Shown in pieces: positions 31,107 to 48,879 of a stretch of DNA of 64,000 bases (within the stretch, counting starts at the first letter, position 1; each line of letters begins with the position of its first letter). The DNA is from Callaeas wilsoni (lineage: Eukaryota > Chordata > Aves > Passeriformes > Callaeidae): assembly GCA_013398955.1 (NCBI GenBank), contig VWPU01001330.1, positions 37,182-101,181 of the forward strand. Direction: 5' to 3'. The translations under genes were made by a program, and so were the position numbers. The notes under the pieces were generated by a model that saw nothing but the letters and a program-made list of their open reading frames with translations, was not told the origin of the DNA and searched no databases.

Positions 31107-31350
31107 GAATCACAGAATCACAGACTGGTTTGGATTGGAAGGGACCCTAAAGCTCATTTCATCCCACCCCTGCCATGGGCAGGGACACCTCCCACTGTCC
31201 CAGGCTGCTCCAAGCCCCGTCCAGCCTGGCCTTGGACACTTCCAGGGATCCAGGGGCAGCCACAGCTTCTCTGGGCACCCTGTGCCAGGGCCTCCCCATC
31301 CTCCCAGGGAACAATTTCTTCCTAATATCTCAACTTGCTCTCTTTCAGTT
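31107..31350 (-). repeat. CR1 LINE 3' fragment
   Basis: Starts with the CR1 tail complement 'agaatcacagaatcacagac' and continues 'ggattggaagggaccctaaa' and 'gccatgggcagggacacctc', ending near 'ttcttcctaatatctcaact'. A fairly intact 3' end. Confidence 0.9.
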
Positions 31351-34300
31351 TGAATACTAAAATACTTAAATACTAATGCTATAATAAACTAAGCTTCTTT
31401 GTTATAATATCCAAAAACAAGCAAACCACAAGTTTATCTGATAGAGACATGAATGTTTGAAATGTGTTTTGGTTAATGTGTTGGAAAGTAATCTCTGCAA
31501 TGCACTTAATCAGATCAGGGAGTTCTAAAATCTCTTTGCATTTTTGCAGCGATCTCGTGAGGGAGACTCAGGAGCTGCTTTTGCTGCTCTGTGGATCTCT
31601 GCGTGAGTATCCCAGTGCTTGGTCTGGTCCTAAGCTAATCTGAGCAGTAGTTAATGATTAGCCTTTAATAGAGATAATGATGTGCTTGTCAGCATTATAT
31701 GAGGGTTGAGAAACTTTGATCAGTCTCAGACTTGTTGCCTCTCTGGAGAAAAAGGCTCTCCTGGAGTCGGTGTATGGAAAACCTGTCACTGGAAGAGTAA
31801 GTACTCAGCATTTTTTAGCTCTGAATCATTTCTGCTTTGGATTAGCAGCTCTTTGGCCATCCAGGGGTTTGAAAATGATGAAAAAGGCACCGTTCGAAGC
31901 TCTTTCCCAGAGTGGTTTTTTCTCACTCACAGAAAATTTGTAGATGGCTCTTGTTCTGGCTTTCCATGCCCTACAGTCATGGCTCTTCCTGTCAGAAGAG
32001 TGTCATGAGGCCAAGGCTCTTCCAAAGATAAGTTCCTTCCCGGAGAATTGAGTCGATTGCTCTTTTCCCCTTCTTGATACCGGAGATCTTCCACCTTGCT
32101 GAGATTATATTTTCAATGACTCAGTAATTTCAATAATACTTCCCATAGCTCAGTTGCATTTTCAAAAGGAGAATGTGCATATGCTCTGTTACATGGATTT
32201 GGGCTATGAATTCGTGCTCTGAACCCTTACAAGTATTTGCATTACTACCTGGAAGCTGTTTATATATCACTGTGCCATCCACTTGCTGTTCGCTAAGATC
32301 ATGGATCAAAAGTAGGAAGGTGCCTCGGGTGATGGATAGTTTGGCCTTAAACATCTGCCAAAACACAGATCGACTTCCTGGGCTTAATTAAAAACCCACT
32401 GGAATGGATTTTGCTGCTGGTGACCTGAGTTCTACCTTGCATTTTGCCCATGAACAGCTTGAGCTTCTCAAAACAAGTATTGGAGGCAGAGATTTGATTC
32501 TTGGCTGCGGTAGAACAAGTTCTTGTGTTGAGGGAGTTTTTGTATTGCTGGAAAATGAAATGAACACACGTCCATTTCTCCTCTGCAAGAAAAGATATTT
32601 TTCTAAAAGTCAGTCTTGTGAACTCTTAGGTCTTTAGTCAAAGCTTGCATTTCAAAGGAGACCCTGACATGCCAGAGCAGGAGCTGGAAATCACAGAGTA
32701 TCCCAGTAGGAGCTGACATCAACATGTGGCTGTTGCGGCAGTGTTTGACACAGGCTGGAAGGTGGCAGCTCCAGGGAAGGGGAATGGTTGAGTGGCCACC
32801 TTAAAATGCTGTGTCTGCACATGGACACGCTTCTGAGGAGTAATTACAGACAAACAACTGCTTAAATATGAAAAGAAAGGAGTGAAATGGAATTGCTCTG
32901 CGAGGACGCTTTCCCGTGTGGTGGAAGGTAATGAGTGTGTGGCTGTACTGGACGTGGAAAAACGTGTGTGAATTGCTGAAACCAGCATGTCTCATGTCAT
33001 ACATGGGGAATGGCCTCCTAAAAATTAACCAGGAGTCCTGGAGTGTGGTTTTCTTGTTATTCAGATTCTCAAAACACCTGAAAGCCAGTTCAGAACTTGT
33101 ACAGGTGTTGTCTTTTCTGGGCTAAGTCTGATTACGATGTTGAAAAGCAGCCAGAGAGGGAAAATGAGCTGTGTGAAAAGGGGCAAGTAGGGTGAGATCT
33201 GGGAATCTCATGTGAATCACGCGTGCTGGACTCCCTTTTATGAGGCCTCTAATAAACCAGTGCCGTCCATTTATTACCCTCACCTTTAGTTTTTCCTGCA
33301 TGGGACAAAGGTATTTATGCTGTTGCTAGATAACATCAGTAATGAGGTAATAATAGATAACATCTGTAATCCTTGACCTGTATTAAAGACCCACTAATGC
33401 ACTTCTGGGACACATTGAATCACTTTTGGGTCTGATGAAACTTGTGCTTGCTTTCTTAGGAATGCACTTTTTGACTCTGGTTTCGTTTTGTGTCTCCTGA
33501 GATTATTTTATATTTTTACAGGGTTTAAGGCTTGAAGGCACCATAAAATCAATCTGGTCAGAGCTGTTCATGCTGTGTAGCCTGGTGTGTGTCCTTCTCA
33601 CTCCAGCAAACCATGGAGCTATGATTTATCAGGATTAACTTGCAAGTAGTTCCCTGTCTTGCATCCTGACATATCTATCATTCCTTAGAGATGGAATGCT
33701 TCTGCATGTGGCCACTGAACAGCCACAAACAACAATCCATGTCCTTACCCTGTGGACAGACACATTTTTGTGGGACACAGGCTGCTTTCCATAGGTACAA
33801 GTGGTGCAGGAGGTGTTGAACCTGCAGGAATCTGGATGCTCAGTTAGTGAGCATGATAAAGAACCTTATATGCAAATGGTGGGATTTTTTTTTTTCATTT
33901 GAAGAGAAAACTTCTCCCTTCGTTTAAAAAGAGCCTGTTATAGGTAGAGCAATATATGCTAGAAGCTGTTCTTGATTAGGGCATGTGAAATAGGAAGTGA
34001 ACTTCTCCACTAGGCCTGGTTTTTCTAAGGAAGCAGAAGTTGTCTAATCTTACAGGATACACATCCTGCAAGATGGAGTTCCACATATTAATATATTTTT
34101 ATATTAAAAGGTTCTTGAAGAGTATCACAAGGCTCAGGACTCTGTCCCATTTGTTCTCAGCCTCCCCCGAGGCAGCAGGATGGTTCCTGCTCTCTGGCCA
34201 TATGGAACACATCTCCCTGGTCACCATTCCTGTGTTTGGTTGTGTAACATCTGAGCAAAAACCACTGAGGATAAGGAAGTGTCTGTTTATTCGGGAATTA

Positions 34301-36707
34301 CGTAAACTTGGAAAGAATGGGTCACGTGGCCCTGCTTTTCTGTCTCCTCTTCCCGGTGCTGTCCCATGTCTCCTCACTGCTCAGGATCCTCGGTTGTCCT
34401 CAGGTAACGAGTGAGTGCTGAGAGTTTTTAGCAGGAGCTTCCCGGTGACTCCTGACTGAGTATCACCCACGCTCCTGCTCCTCCATCCCAGCACGGCTCT
34501 TACACCCCTGGCCTTCAAGCCATTCTGCCTTATCTCTGCCTAAACTTCCTCCCTTCCTGCCAGGAAGGGAAGGCCCTCAGGTTTCTCCTCCCTAGGATCT
34601 GAATCCCGGGGGGTTTGTGACCTGGATTTGTGTTCTGTGTTCCTGTGTCATACCCTTGATGTGAGGAAGAGAGGTGAAGCTCTGATGGTGTGGCCTGCTG
34701 CTCTGCAGATCTGGGGTGACTGATTGCTGGCATGCACAGGGAGTGCTGAAGTGCTTCTGTAGATGGCTCCTGGGGATTGCCTTTGATGGAAACTTGTCAG
34801 TTCTAGCTCTGAATTCACACTGGCATTGGCTATAAGGAATGTTGGTGTCTGCCATGCCTTTTTTCCTGGATGTTTCATAAAGAAATTGTAACGTGGCATC
34901 CTGTGCCAGCTTCGGTATCTCCGCTGCTGTGCTGTTCTCTCCAGATGAGAGCCTCACGAGTCAGCTTTGGTACAGCATCTCCTCTGCTTTGGGAGCTGTG
35001 GGAACAGCAGCCCCTCCTCAGCTCTTGCATGTCCTGAGGTGTCTCAATTCTGCCACTTTCCAGAAATGTCTGTGCTCCTGTGTGCCAGAAAGGGGGACAA
35101 CTGTCTCATCCACTCAGGCAGAAAGGGGAACAATGAACAGCGTGGGGCAAATACGGAATCCAAAAGATGGTGGAAGAAATGAAAACGGGGTGGAAAACAC
35201 TGTCCATGTACAGAATGGAAGAAACTGTGCTCGTGGTGGGCTTGAGCAGGACAAGGCACTCCTGAGTGCGGGAGTCAGAGGCCTCGTGCACAATGGGTGT
35301 GCTCTGGCTTTGACATCCCAGAGGACATTGATGTCCTTGCTGTTTGTGCCCAGAGGTCAGAGCTGGCTGGAGCTGGCGCTGTTCTCTTGGAGCAGTAACA
35401 TGGAAAAGGGGAAAGTTTTGTGGCAGATGAACAGGGAAACTGAACTATGGAAGAGATGCCAATCACCTTTTAATTGGTACCACCTTGTCACTATTCCTCT
35501 TCAGTGCCTGCTGATGTGGCAGCTCCCCTTTATGAATACAATGTTCATTGGCATTTATTGGCAAAAAAACCAGCCTTATGGTTGGCATGTCTGTTCCTGG
35601 CCCTCTGCTCCTGGTCAGCGGGTGGGCGGCTCCAGGCCGAGTGAGCTCTGCTTTGTTCCCTGAGCTCCACTTTGGATTTGCTCGGCTTATTATAGTCCCT
35701 GGCTGGTGTTGTTAAAGACAGCTAAGGCTGGAATGTGCTCTGATCCTTGGAAAGTGTCCCACTGGGAACTTCAGGTTAATTTGGGCTTGTGCAGGTTGAG
35801 AGTGTTTGTGTTTTATCAGGATGGGAGCAGGTTATTGCTGAAAACTTCAGTTCATGGCATTCTGGACACCTGTTTCTCCAGAACGAGTTTGCTATGTCCT
35901 GCCTGGTTGTCCTTTGTGTGGATAAGAGTCCCTTGTGTGTGGATAAGTGTCCTCAGCCTTGTGACAGCCTCCAGCATGTCTGTCACCCCAAACTCCCTCC
36001 CTTGAGCCAGGCTTCTGTGACAGATGTGCCCTGAGCAGCATCTGCCAAACAGACTGTTTTGCAAGCCTGCACCCCGTGGCGTTCACAGCAGCTGCCAGAC
36101 CCAATCCCAGTGGAACTCCTGGTGTCGTGCCCTTCCTGCTGCTTTGCATCAGGTAGGACAAGGACTGTGTTGCATTTGCAAAGGCATGAGAATGATCCAG
36201 TCACATGCACCCACTGCTGTACTGAGCCCCAAAGCCTGGTGTGCACCTTCCAAACCATTGTCACCAGAGCAGAGGGCAAGGAGCTTGTGCTGCTGTGCTG
36301 AGGAGATGGTGCTGTCCCACGTCCTGCCAAGAGTGGGGTGCCCTGGGGAGCCTGTGCACGTGGGGACAAGATTTGGCCCAACGGCTGGAGGCATGGATCA
36401 GTCTCTGAAGTTGCAGTGCTTCTTTCAAGGGAAAACGTGATGTTCACTGGGATGTGTGGGAATGTATGTGAGATTCCTTTGTAGATGAGGGGAGTTTCTA
36501 CCCCCGCATTGCTGACCTGGGATTTGGGAGGGAAAGAGACAAACCGAGGTGTGACAGCATTGGTTCTGTCACCTCTTGCTAAGGGTTCCTGTGGTCATTG
36601 TGGAAGATCTTACCTGTGCTACCAAGGCAAGGGTTGAGACGTGGCCAGCACAAGCAGAGGGGTGTTGTAGGGTAGAATGGGATAGAAAAGGAATAGGAAT
36701 AGGATAG

Positions 36708-36760
36708 AAATATTAAGTTGGAAGGGACCTTCAAGAATCATCTGGTCTATCTGCCTGGTC
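36708..36760 (-). repeat. Short CR1-like fragment
   Basis: 'ttaagttggaagggaccttc' followed by 'aagaatcatctggtc' resembles the complement of a CR1 tail; very short. Confidence 0.45.
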
Positions 36761-39700
36761 TCGGCTCGATGGAGACAGTAGAGGATCACTCTTGGTCTCC
36801 ATGCAAAGCTCTATGTGTGTTCCAGGTGTTTGCATCTGGGCTGGGTCAGACTTCTCTGCAGAAATGAAACAGCCAGGAAGGGGTTGGCAAGGACTCCTCA
36901 GTTTTGCCACGCTTCTCAGGAGGATCCTTCTTTGACTGCTTTTCTGTCTCCTGTAGTTCCAGTCTGGCTGAGGAAAAGGCTTGACCACAGAGGAGCCTCA
37001 GCCTGACTCCCCATAATTTTGCCACCTGTACACAGCTCTTGCCAGCATTTCTCAGCCTTTCCTCTGATGTTACCAGGCTTAGAGTCTGAGGTTTTGTGTT
37101 CTGGAGGATTGTTTTCGGCTGCCTATCACTCCATCGGGCCTGTGAGTAATGACATGGTGCGTGCTTCACTTAATGAAGTTCAGTGCATTGTCCTGTAAAG
37201 AACAATCTGTCCTGGGTTATTTTTTCTTCTTGTTCAAAGATTACAGATTTCCTGAGGCGTCTGCAGAAGCTGGGAGATTAGGAATTAATGTCCCCTTCTA
37301 GGGAAGCCTCTAACAGAGGGTGGCCAGACAAGTTTGCTATTAAAATAAACTCCATCAAAGGGACTTTATTGTAGCCGTGCTGAGAGGAAGAGCTCTGGAC
37401 CCTCCTCAAGTAATGGGGATTGTGCTTAGTGACTGTGACCAGCTTTGCTTTAGTTGTGCAGCTGAGGGATGCTTTGATTCAGAGGAGAGGACAGGACCTT
37501 AAGAATTGAACATATGCTGATACTTCACCATCTTGTTTTAATCTTCATTTTAATTAACCATTAATTAATGTATATAACTGCATCAAGCTGCCAAATGATG
37601 TGGTGCAGCTCCAGGAAGCTTGTGTGAGCCAGCATCCCAACTGGAATCCACAGTCTGGAACTGGAGCACTGTTGGGGGTTTTTGCCGTGTCAGTGGGTGC
37701 TGTGCGATGGCTCCATGTGGAGGGGGCAGCCTGAGCCTTGGGGACACAGCAGCCTCGTAGAGAAAGGGACAAACGTGTTGGTACAAGAAACACAAGGATT
37801 TGGGAAGAAGAAAATAAGCAAATGATGGCAGCCAGGAGGCCTGAAGGATGGATGTTTGGAGGAGCACGTGCTGCAGGGTGTGGTTGTTGGCCCCAGCCCT
37901 GTGATCTGCCTGTGCTGCAGAGAATCTGAGCTCAACTCTGGCTTAAAGCATCACCCCCAAACCTCCCTGTGTGGGTGATGTGGTTTTGCTTTATTCTCCT
38001 CCCACATCCTGCCTAGGGGGTTTGTCAGGATCACCTTAATAAGGGTCTGTCTCAGCCTGGGCAAATCCCATCAGTTGTGGGCACAGCTCATGGAGGCAGA
38101 GTGGTTTTGATGTGCCAAAACTTTGTCATTACCTTCAGCATCCACAACTGTGCTGTAATGGTTCCAGCTGGGATCCTCAGTGGAGGTGATGACAGAGGAT
38201 CAGATCTGTGTGGATTTCTCCTCGCACAAAACATGAGAGCCCTGCAAGTCATTTTTAAAAGTCCATTCTTTGCCTGTGTTGTGCATTCCAGCTGTGAGAG
38301 CTGGGCTCTGTGTGCTCCCAGCTTGGCTGCCTGTCCCTGCTGATGTCCCTGCCGACTGGTTCCATCCTGGCATGTCACAGGCTGTTCAGGCACTGTCCCC
38401 TTTTGACTCTGAACACAAGATGCTGTCTGCAGCCCTGCTCAGCTCTTCTTTTGCCCGTTATTCTGTGCTCCCTGCACTGTACCCTCTGGCATCTCAGGCT
38501 AGACATCTCCCAGAGTGCCTGTCGTTCTTCAGAAGTTCGGAAACCCGTGAGTGTGAACAGCTCAGCTCTATCCCTCCTGCTTACAGATAGACAGGGAGAG
38601 TGTGCCCTGTGTCACACTGTGTCTTCCTGCTTGGCTCTGCTGATCCAGCTTGAATCCATTCGCAAGGTTCCATGGTCAGGGACAAGTCCCAGGAAATGCA
38701 AACTTGTACAGTCTCACCCTCAGCATGCATTGGAGCTCCTGAGCTGTGCCCTTCCCTTTCCCTTTATCCAAACCCTTTCTGGTGTGTTGAGCTTTTGGGA
38801 AGCCTTAAACCTCTGGGAAAAGCTTTAGGATGAGACTCTAAGGTGGTGAGGCAGTACCAGGGCAAGCCACAGTTCTGCTGTGAGCTCACAAACATTCCTT
38901 GAGTTCTTAATATAGCTCTGAGAGTTCCTTCTTCAGGAATTGTGCAAGGGAAGAACAGAGGTGTGCAATTAAGTGTGCTGGGCACAGCACAGTCCCTCCC
39001 TGTGTCTCAGTGCCAGCCTGGGGTTGCTGAAGCTGCTTGGGAGAGTTCCAAGGGGAGTTTTCACACTGGGAAACAGCAGTGTGTATCTGTAACCCGTGTT
39101 CTACTGCATTGCTGAAGAATGTGGTGTTTGTTCCCTGTGTCTCTAAAGTGTGTCTTTACAGCTTGGCCCGGGGGGCTTGGCTGCCATTGCTGGGTGCTCC
39201 TACAGCATGAGCAGGTGGAATTGGTGTGTCCCTCAGCTGTGCCTTTAAGCCGCTCTGGAGCTCTGCCTGGGATCCTGGAAGAATCACAAGTCCACCCATT
39301 TGGAAAGGAAGCAGTTAAAGTAGAAAAGTTTGCCAGGAAATTGAATAAACTAAAAGCAGTGCTTAGGTCTCCTGATGACGAGCTCAGTGGAGCCCACAGT
39401 TAGAGCCAGTGAACAGTGCCGTAGTGTCTGCGGGTCCTGCTTCCCTCCCACTCCATTTACAGCACTGCTAAACAAAAAAGGGATTGGTCTTGGGACCACA
39501 AGCTGGGAGCCAGTGGAGCTCAGTCTGCCAGCAGCACTGCTGTAAGTAGAGCACCGAGAACTCCTGGGTGCCTTTTCCATTCCTTCTGTGTTTTTTCTGT
39601 AGCATTCCTTCGTGTCACGCAACACTCAGCCATATGTGATACGTAAGCAAGAGATCTTTGCTTTTCCAGCTTGCTATTTTTAATCATTTTCCCTTCCTTT

Positions 39701-42074
39701 TCTCTCAGGAACTTTGATTTTAATTCTTAGTAAATATTACCAAGTCTTTCTCGCTTCTTCAGGAGAAGAGAGGGACCTCCTGACCCGGTTCTTGCTGGGT
39801 ACGAATCACTCCAGCTGTGCTGAGAGGAGTCGGGAGGGTTCTGAGTAGGAGCCAGTCCTGTGCTGCCCACTGCAGCAGCACCCTCTCTGTGGCAAAAATA
39901 ACTGCTCGAAAGGGGACTGGAAAGGGGATTTTTAAAGCTCTGGTCCTTTTGGGCAGAGCCAGTGGAATTAGTTTTATGTCTTGGCTTTTCTGAGCTGGCT
40001 TGGGAAAGATGAGGCACTGTTTAGAAGGCAAGAGCTGGTGCTGTAATGGGCATTGATTTAGGGCTCCAGTGTTAATCGTGTTAGACTTCTGATTTGGAAA
40101 GGGACTTTATTCCCTTTGAGTGAGACTTTAAGGAAGATCTGTTTGACACTGAGCTGGTTGTAAAGTTCTTTCTGGGAGCTTGCTAGATCCTTCCCATAGT
40201 CTGTCCTGTTTCTGCATGTCGTGTGTTTCTGCATTGAAAGGTGTGTTTTGCTTGGGTGTTTGCCGTGGGAAGAACTGTGATTTTCTGTGAAGTTGCAGGA
40301 CTCTGGATGAACACAGCAGAAGCAATAGATTGGGAAGCTGTCAAGGGGGTTATGTGTAATGGCAGTGATCTTTGGCTGAGACCTGCTTGAAAAGACTGCT
40401 CTGGCTTTGGCATCTCATCAGGTCCAGCTCGTTTACCTGCACTAGAGTGTGCCCTGCCACCTCCTGCCTGTCCTCCCCTTCTCTGTGCCCTGGAGTTGTA
40501 AACGTGGCCTCCTGGTGTGTGAGAGGTGAGGCAGCGCTGGTTCTGTGTTGGTGGAGGGTGACGGTGAGTCCTGGCGCTGACAGTTTGCTGCTCTCAGATC
40601 CTGCTCCCGGCTGCAGCTGTCCTGAACCAGCCTGGTTTGCAGAGCTGCCACAGTGGCATTGCAGGGCTGGGACACAAACCTCTGTGAGCGGGGCCTGCCT
40701 GAGGTCCTGCTTACAGGAAGAGAACTTCTGTGTGTAGCTCTGAGTCCTGCAGTTTTCCTTAAAAGTCGGAGGGACTGTGAAATGGAGGCTGTGGCTTCTC
40801 TTACCTGGGGTTACAGCACTGGGAGGGAAAGAAAGAAGCCCTGGAGGAGAATCTCCTCATTCCTCTCTCCTGTTCCACCCTGTTTGTTTTCTTAGGCAGT
40901 AGGTAACTGCAGAGCACAAAAAACCACTGTGTGTCTGTCCCTTGTGACAGGTACACCCTGGGTCTGTCCCCTTCAGGTGTTCAAAGTACCTGAGCCTGAT
41001 GCAGCCACGGGCTGTGGCAGATCCCTCTCCAGGGCTCCGTGCTCAGGAATCCACTGCAGTGCCTCTCCCTCTCAGTGCAAACATAAGGAGCAGGCAGCAG
41101 CCAGAGATCAAGTCACCCATTCAGACAGAAATACCTGCTGAGGGACTGGCTTTGTACAAGGCTAAACCTATTTAAAGAATTTACAATAATAGAAACTTGT
41201 GGGGGGGACGGCTTTTTACTTCAGGTACGGAGCCAGCCTTGTTAAAGCACCACCTTCTTGTGACACACAGAGCTCCACATCTGTCAGCTTGTTTCTTAGG
41301 AGTATCTGCAAACCAAGCAGGAATTTGCAGCTTGGAATATTACATACCCATTAACCTATTGCCACTGCTGCCCTATATATTGCTTTTTACCACAGGGCAT
41401 AGGTAGAGATCTAAGTTGTAAATCAGAGATTGACTGTCCACTGGAACTGATTTATTTTTAAACAGATATTTATCCACTGTTTGTTACCTTTAGTGACACA
41501 AAACACAGCTGAAGTGAACCTTAAGAGGTTATTTCCTCTTAAGCTAGTTAATACCCCATCCTTTCAGGAGCTCATAAAATGTCCTTCAGTGTTGGGTAAG
41601 TGCAGCAAGGGGTCGGATTTGGTGTTGGAGCACTGGGGTAGCAGGGTGGGAAGGAGCTACACAGGTGAGGGTCAAGCTTGCCCTTTGTAACCTGTAACCT
41701 GTACCAACCACAGGCAGCCATCCCTGAGCACCTGACCGCGTTCTTCATTCCTACAGAGTAAATATCCCAAGAACACATCCACTATTTCTCCCTTTCTGCA
41801 GACAAATGATGATTAGTGAGGAAGAAAGGAGTGAAAAGCTGGACACAGCCCAGCCATGAAGGCAGTTTTTCATCTGGTAACCAGCCAGGGCTTCTGTGGA
41901 GCGTTTTGGAACCTGCAGAGCTTGGCAGGAATGTGAAATCCTAAAAGGAATAAATAATAATTGGACAGTAGTCACTGGTGAGGATGTTGTGTCCAAAGGA
42001 AGAGCAATGGATTAGTCAATTGAGAGGAGAAGAGGGAGAAGACAGAGGGGCAGCTCCAAACTCTGCCCTCTGTG

Positions 42075-42358
42075 AGCAGGAACAGGACACATGGAACGGC
42101 TGGAGCTGGGCCAGGGCAGGCTCAGGCTGGAGATCAGGGAAAGGTTCTTCCCCCAGAGGTGCTGGGCACTGCCCAGGCTCCCCAGGGAATGGGCACGGCC
42201 CCGAGGCTGCCAGAGCTCCAGGAGCGTTTGGGCAGCGCTGCCAGGGATGCCCAGGGTGGGACTGTTGGGGGGTCTGGGCAGGGCCAGGGGCTGGACTCCT
42301 GGGTGATCCTGATGGGTCGCTTCCAGCTCAGAATATTACATGGTTCTATGATTCCAGG
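42075..42358 (+). repeat. CR1 LINE 3' fragment (young-looking)
   Basis: Sense CR1 ending 'acatggttctatgattcca'. A 169-bp block, 42093-42261, is identical to 63248-63416. Sense with SLC31A1. Confidence 0.9.
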
Positions 42359-44354
42359 AGATTTTGGCTGGGGGAGAGGGGAAGTTCTTGTGTTACGTCT
42401 TTCCTGTCACACTTAACTTTGATCCTGCGGGTAAAGCACTTGGGCTATTTTTCTTCCTTCCCTGATGCAAAAGACAATTTGACGTTTGTGTGTCTTGGCA
42501 GAGGATTCCTTCCCCAAGTGTTTGTTTTTTGGGACTGCAGTTCTAGAGCCTGAACGTTTCAGCTCTGGAACAGGATAATCTTCCAAGCTGTGCCATACGG
42601 AAATCACACTTGGCATTCTGCAGGTATCCCTTGGTGAAGATTTTCTGTGTCAGCTGAGCTGCTGCTTGCATTGGTCTCTCTCCCTTTTATCTCCCTGTGA
42701 ACATTTTTTCTGGTCTCAATATTTAAGCACAAATGAAGGGCAAAGTGAGCTATAAAATATTAGCAGAAATATGGACAGGGAATTCATTCTGCTTTAGCCA
42801 GTGCCATTAGATTCCATGACAAGATACTTTCCAGGGGATTATTGTGAAGTTGTCTGAGGCAATAAGGGATGGACTACAAACTTTATCTGCACAGAGATAC
42901 AGAATGTACCTGAGCTGTGGGTTCCTGGTGTCGCTAATTGGTGCTTCCCTGCATTATTTAATTTCAGTGTTTGCAGGATATTACTTCTGTCTCTTGAGTT
43001 CCTCCTCAGCACTGCTGACTTAGTTTCCTTATCTTCCCCAAATCGTTAATTTCTCTCGTTTCTCTCTTTAATTTAACCCCAAAGCCCTTGGATTTCCCTG
43101 GTCGTGGATGCTCCACAGGGCTGCACTGGCACTCGTGTTCTGGGCCACCTGTGACCCCTGCACAGGGTCACTGTCACACACTGAGCCAGCTCCACCACCA
43201 GCTGCCTTTTGGGGTTTTATTTGCTATTTGCAGTTTAGACAGCTCTTCTAGAGTCTCATTTCCTCTCTCCAATCTAAATATAGCCATGGCTACCTATGTT
43301 CAAACACTATGCTGCCTTTTGGCTTAAAAAACTGAAAAAACACACGTGTCAACTCTCCTGATGATTTATCTAGAAGGAAGTATGTCTCTCGTTTCTTTTT
43401 AAACTTTTATTTGGTAAAGTGTCCGAACTTTGCTTTTTATTTCACTTGGTTTTACTTCAGTGCCGGACTGGAGTGGGAGGGTACAGAGGGTTCCAGGCAG
43501 GGTCCAGCAGGACAGATGCTGTGCTTTCAGGACTGATTGGTATTCTCAGGTTATTTTCTCTCCCGTTGCCGTTTCTACCTGATGATTTTCATTTCCCACC
43601 AGCAATTGTCCCAGGTGCCAGCCCAGGCAGTGCTGGGGCAGAGTGCAGCTGCCATGCCCACAGCTAGCCATGGAGGGTATTTTTATTTATTATTTTTTTT
43701 AATGTGTCCAGACATCCCTGATTTGTGGTAACCAGATTAGGGATTGGGACTGGCAGCCTCTTGAGTGTTTTTCTCACTGTGCGTAATGTGATTAGAGGGG
43801 AGATGTGGCAATGTAAAGCTCTTGGAAATGAAATTGGATTGCCTGTGGCTGTTGCAGACCTTTGCCTGGCAGTAGGTCTTGTACCAACTAACACAATTTC
43901 TGTGTTAAACATGTTCCAAATAAAATGCGTAACTGTCAATTAAGAGAAATCCTGTAATCTGATCCTTTAGTATATGCAATTTAAAGTGGTGCTTGTGATA
44001 GTTTTGCCTCTTGCAAGACTGCACTTGGGAAGGGGCTCTGTTTTATTCCTCATGTAGATAAGAAATGTCCTTTATGCTGAGCACTTGTCCCCAGGTGCCA
44101 TCTCAATCAAATGAGGCTGCAGAGGGACACACCTCCTTTAAAGTGTCCTGCTGGGTGCTCTCTGTAGCCAGAGCAGGACCATGAGGATGCTGCAGGAGCT
44201 TTCCAGAAGCAGCAATTCTCAGTGGCTTGGAATATTTCTCTTGCCGTAGCAGTAGAGAAACCACATTCTGTTTAGAAAACAGCTTCATTTTTTGGTTTTT
44301 TTTTTTCCCAGGGTCCCACTTTTCTATGTGCCTTTCTGAACCTCTGTCCCCAAG

Positions 44355-48114
<3,760 letters not shown>

Positions 48115-48873
48115 CACCGGATGTGCCCACAGGCCTCTCCACCCCACTGCTCCCTGGAGGCAGAGCCACCCCGAGGACTGGAGCATTCCTAAGCTGCCAA
48201 GAGAATCATGATAAAGAAAATTAACTGGAGTTCACCACAGGTTCCTGGAGGGGTGCAGGGATGTGAGGAGCTGTGACACGCTGCTCCCCTTGACTCTTTG
48301 AGAGTCCATGGCAGCCATTCTTTGCCAGGATTTGCTTTATTCTTAGATTATGCTGTGATTGAAATTAGTTGGCTGACAGAACTGTAGAAATTATTATTTT
48401 AAAAAGAAAACAAAACCGTTTTATTTTAAATGCTCGTCAGTGAGGGTTTAATGAACAGTAGGAAAAGATCGAAATTGCCAATAGTATTGTGAATGGCTGT
48501 TTTAATTCGATTTTTTTCAATGTGTACATAATGCCAGGGGAGGAGATTGCCCTGGCATTGTGGCTTTTGGGGCCAATGACACCTTTTGCTGTAGGACTCA
48601 GCCTCTGAGGAAGATTTGGTGCTGCACATCAGACATGCTCAGGTGTGTCCTGGCAAGGGAGGACTTTGACCCAAGGATGTGACTTGTGTGCTTCAGGGGT
48701 TGGATGAACCTGCCCTCCAAGCCCACCAGAGGATGATGAGTGTTGTTAATCTGATGTACCCAATAGCTTTACTCAGCCTCCAGGGAGAACACTTGAATTT
48801 GGCTGCTTTCCCTTCCCAATTATGGAGCAGATGCAGGATAATAGTTCTGTATCTACAGGGCAAAAAGTTTCTA

Positions 48874-48879
48874 AATAAA
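48874..48879 (+). terminator. SLC31A1: Polyadenylation signal AATAAA (proximal, SLC31A1)
   Basis: Canonical hexamer 760 nt after the stop codon; a possible short-UTR form. Confidence 0.45.

Larger units (their letters stand above)
25217..44311 (+). other. SLC31A1 intron 1 (about 19.1 kb)
   Basis: No convincing exon, RNA gene or conserved protein in either strand. The scattered open frames are short and have no recognisable families. Three CR1 pieces and one doubtful one lie inside it. Enhancers cannot be judged from one sequence. Confidence 0.65.

Noticed and set aside
34893..35663. A 256-codon plus-strand open frame in SLC31A1 intron 1
   Set aside because: No recognisable domain, an irregular composition and no supporting splice or polyadenylation context; a chance open frame in a 19 kb intron.
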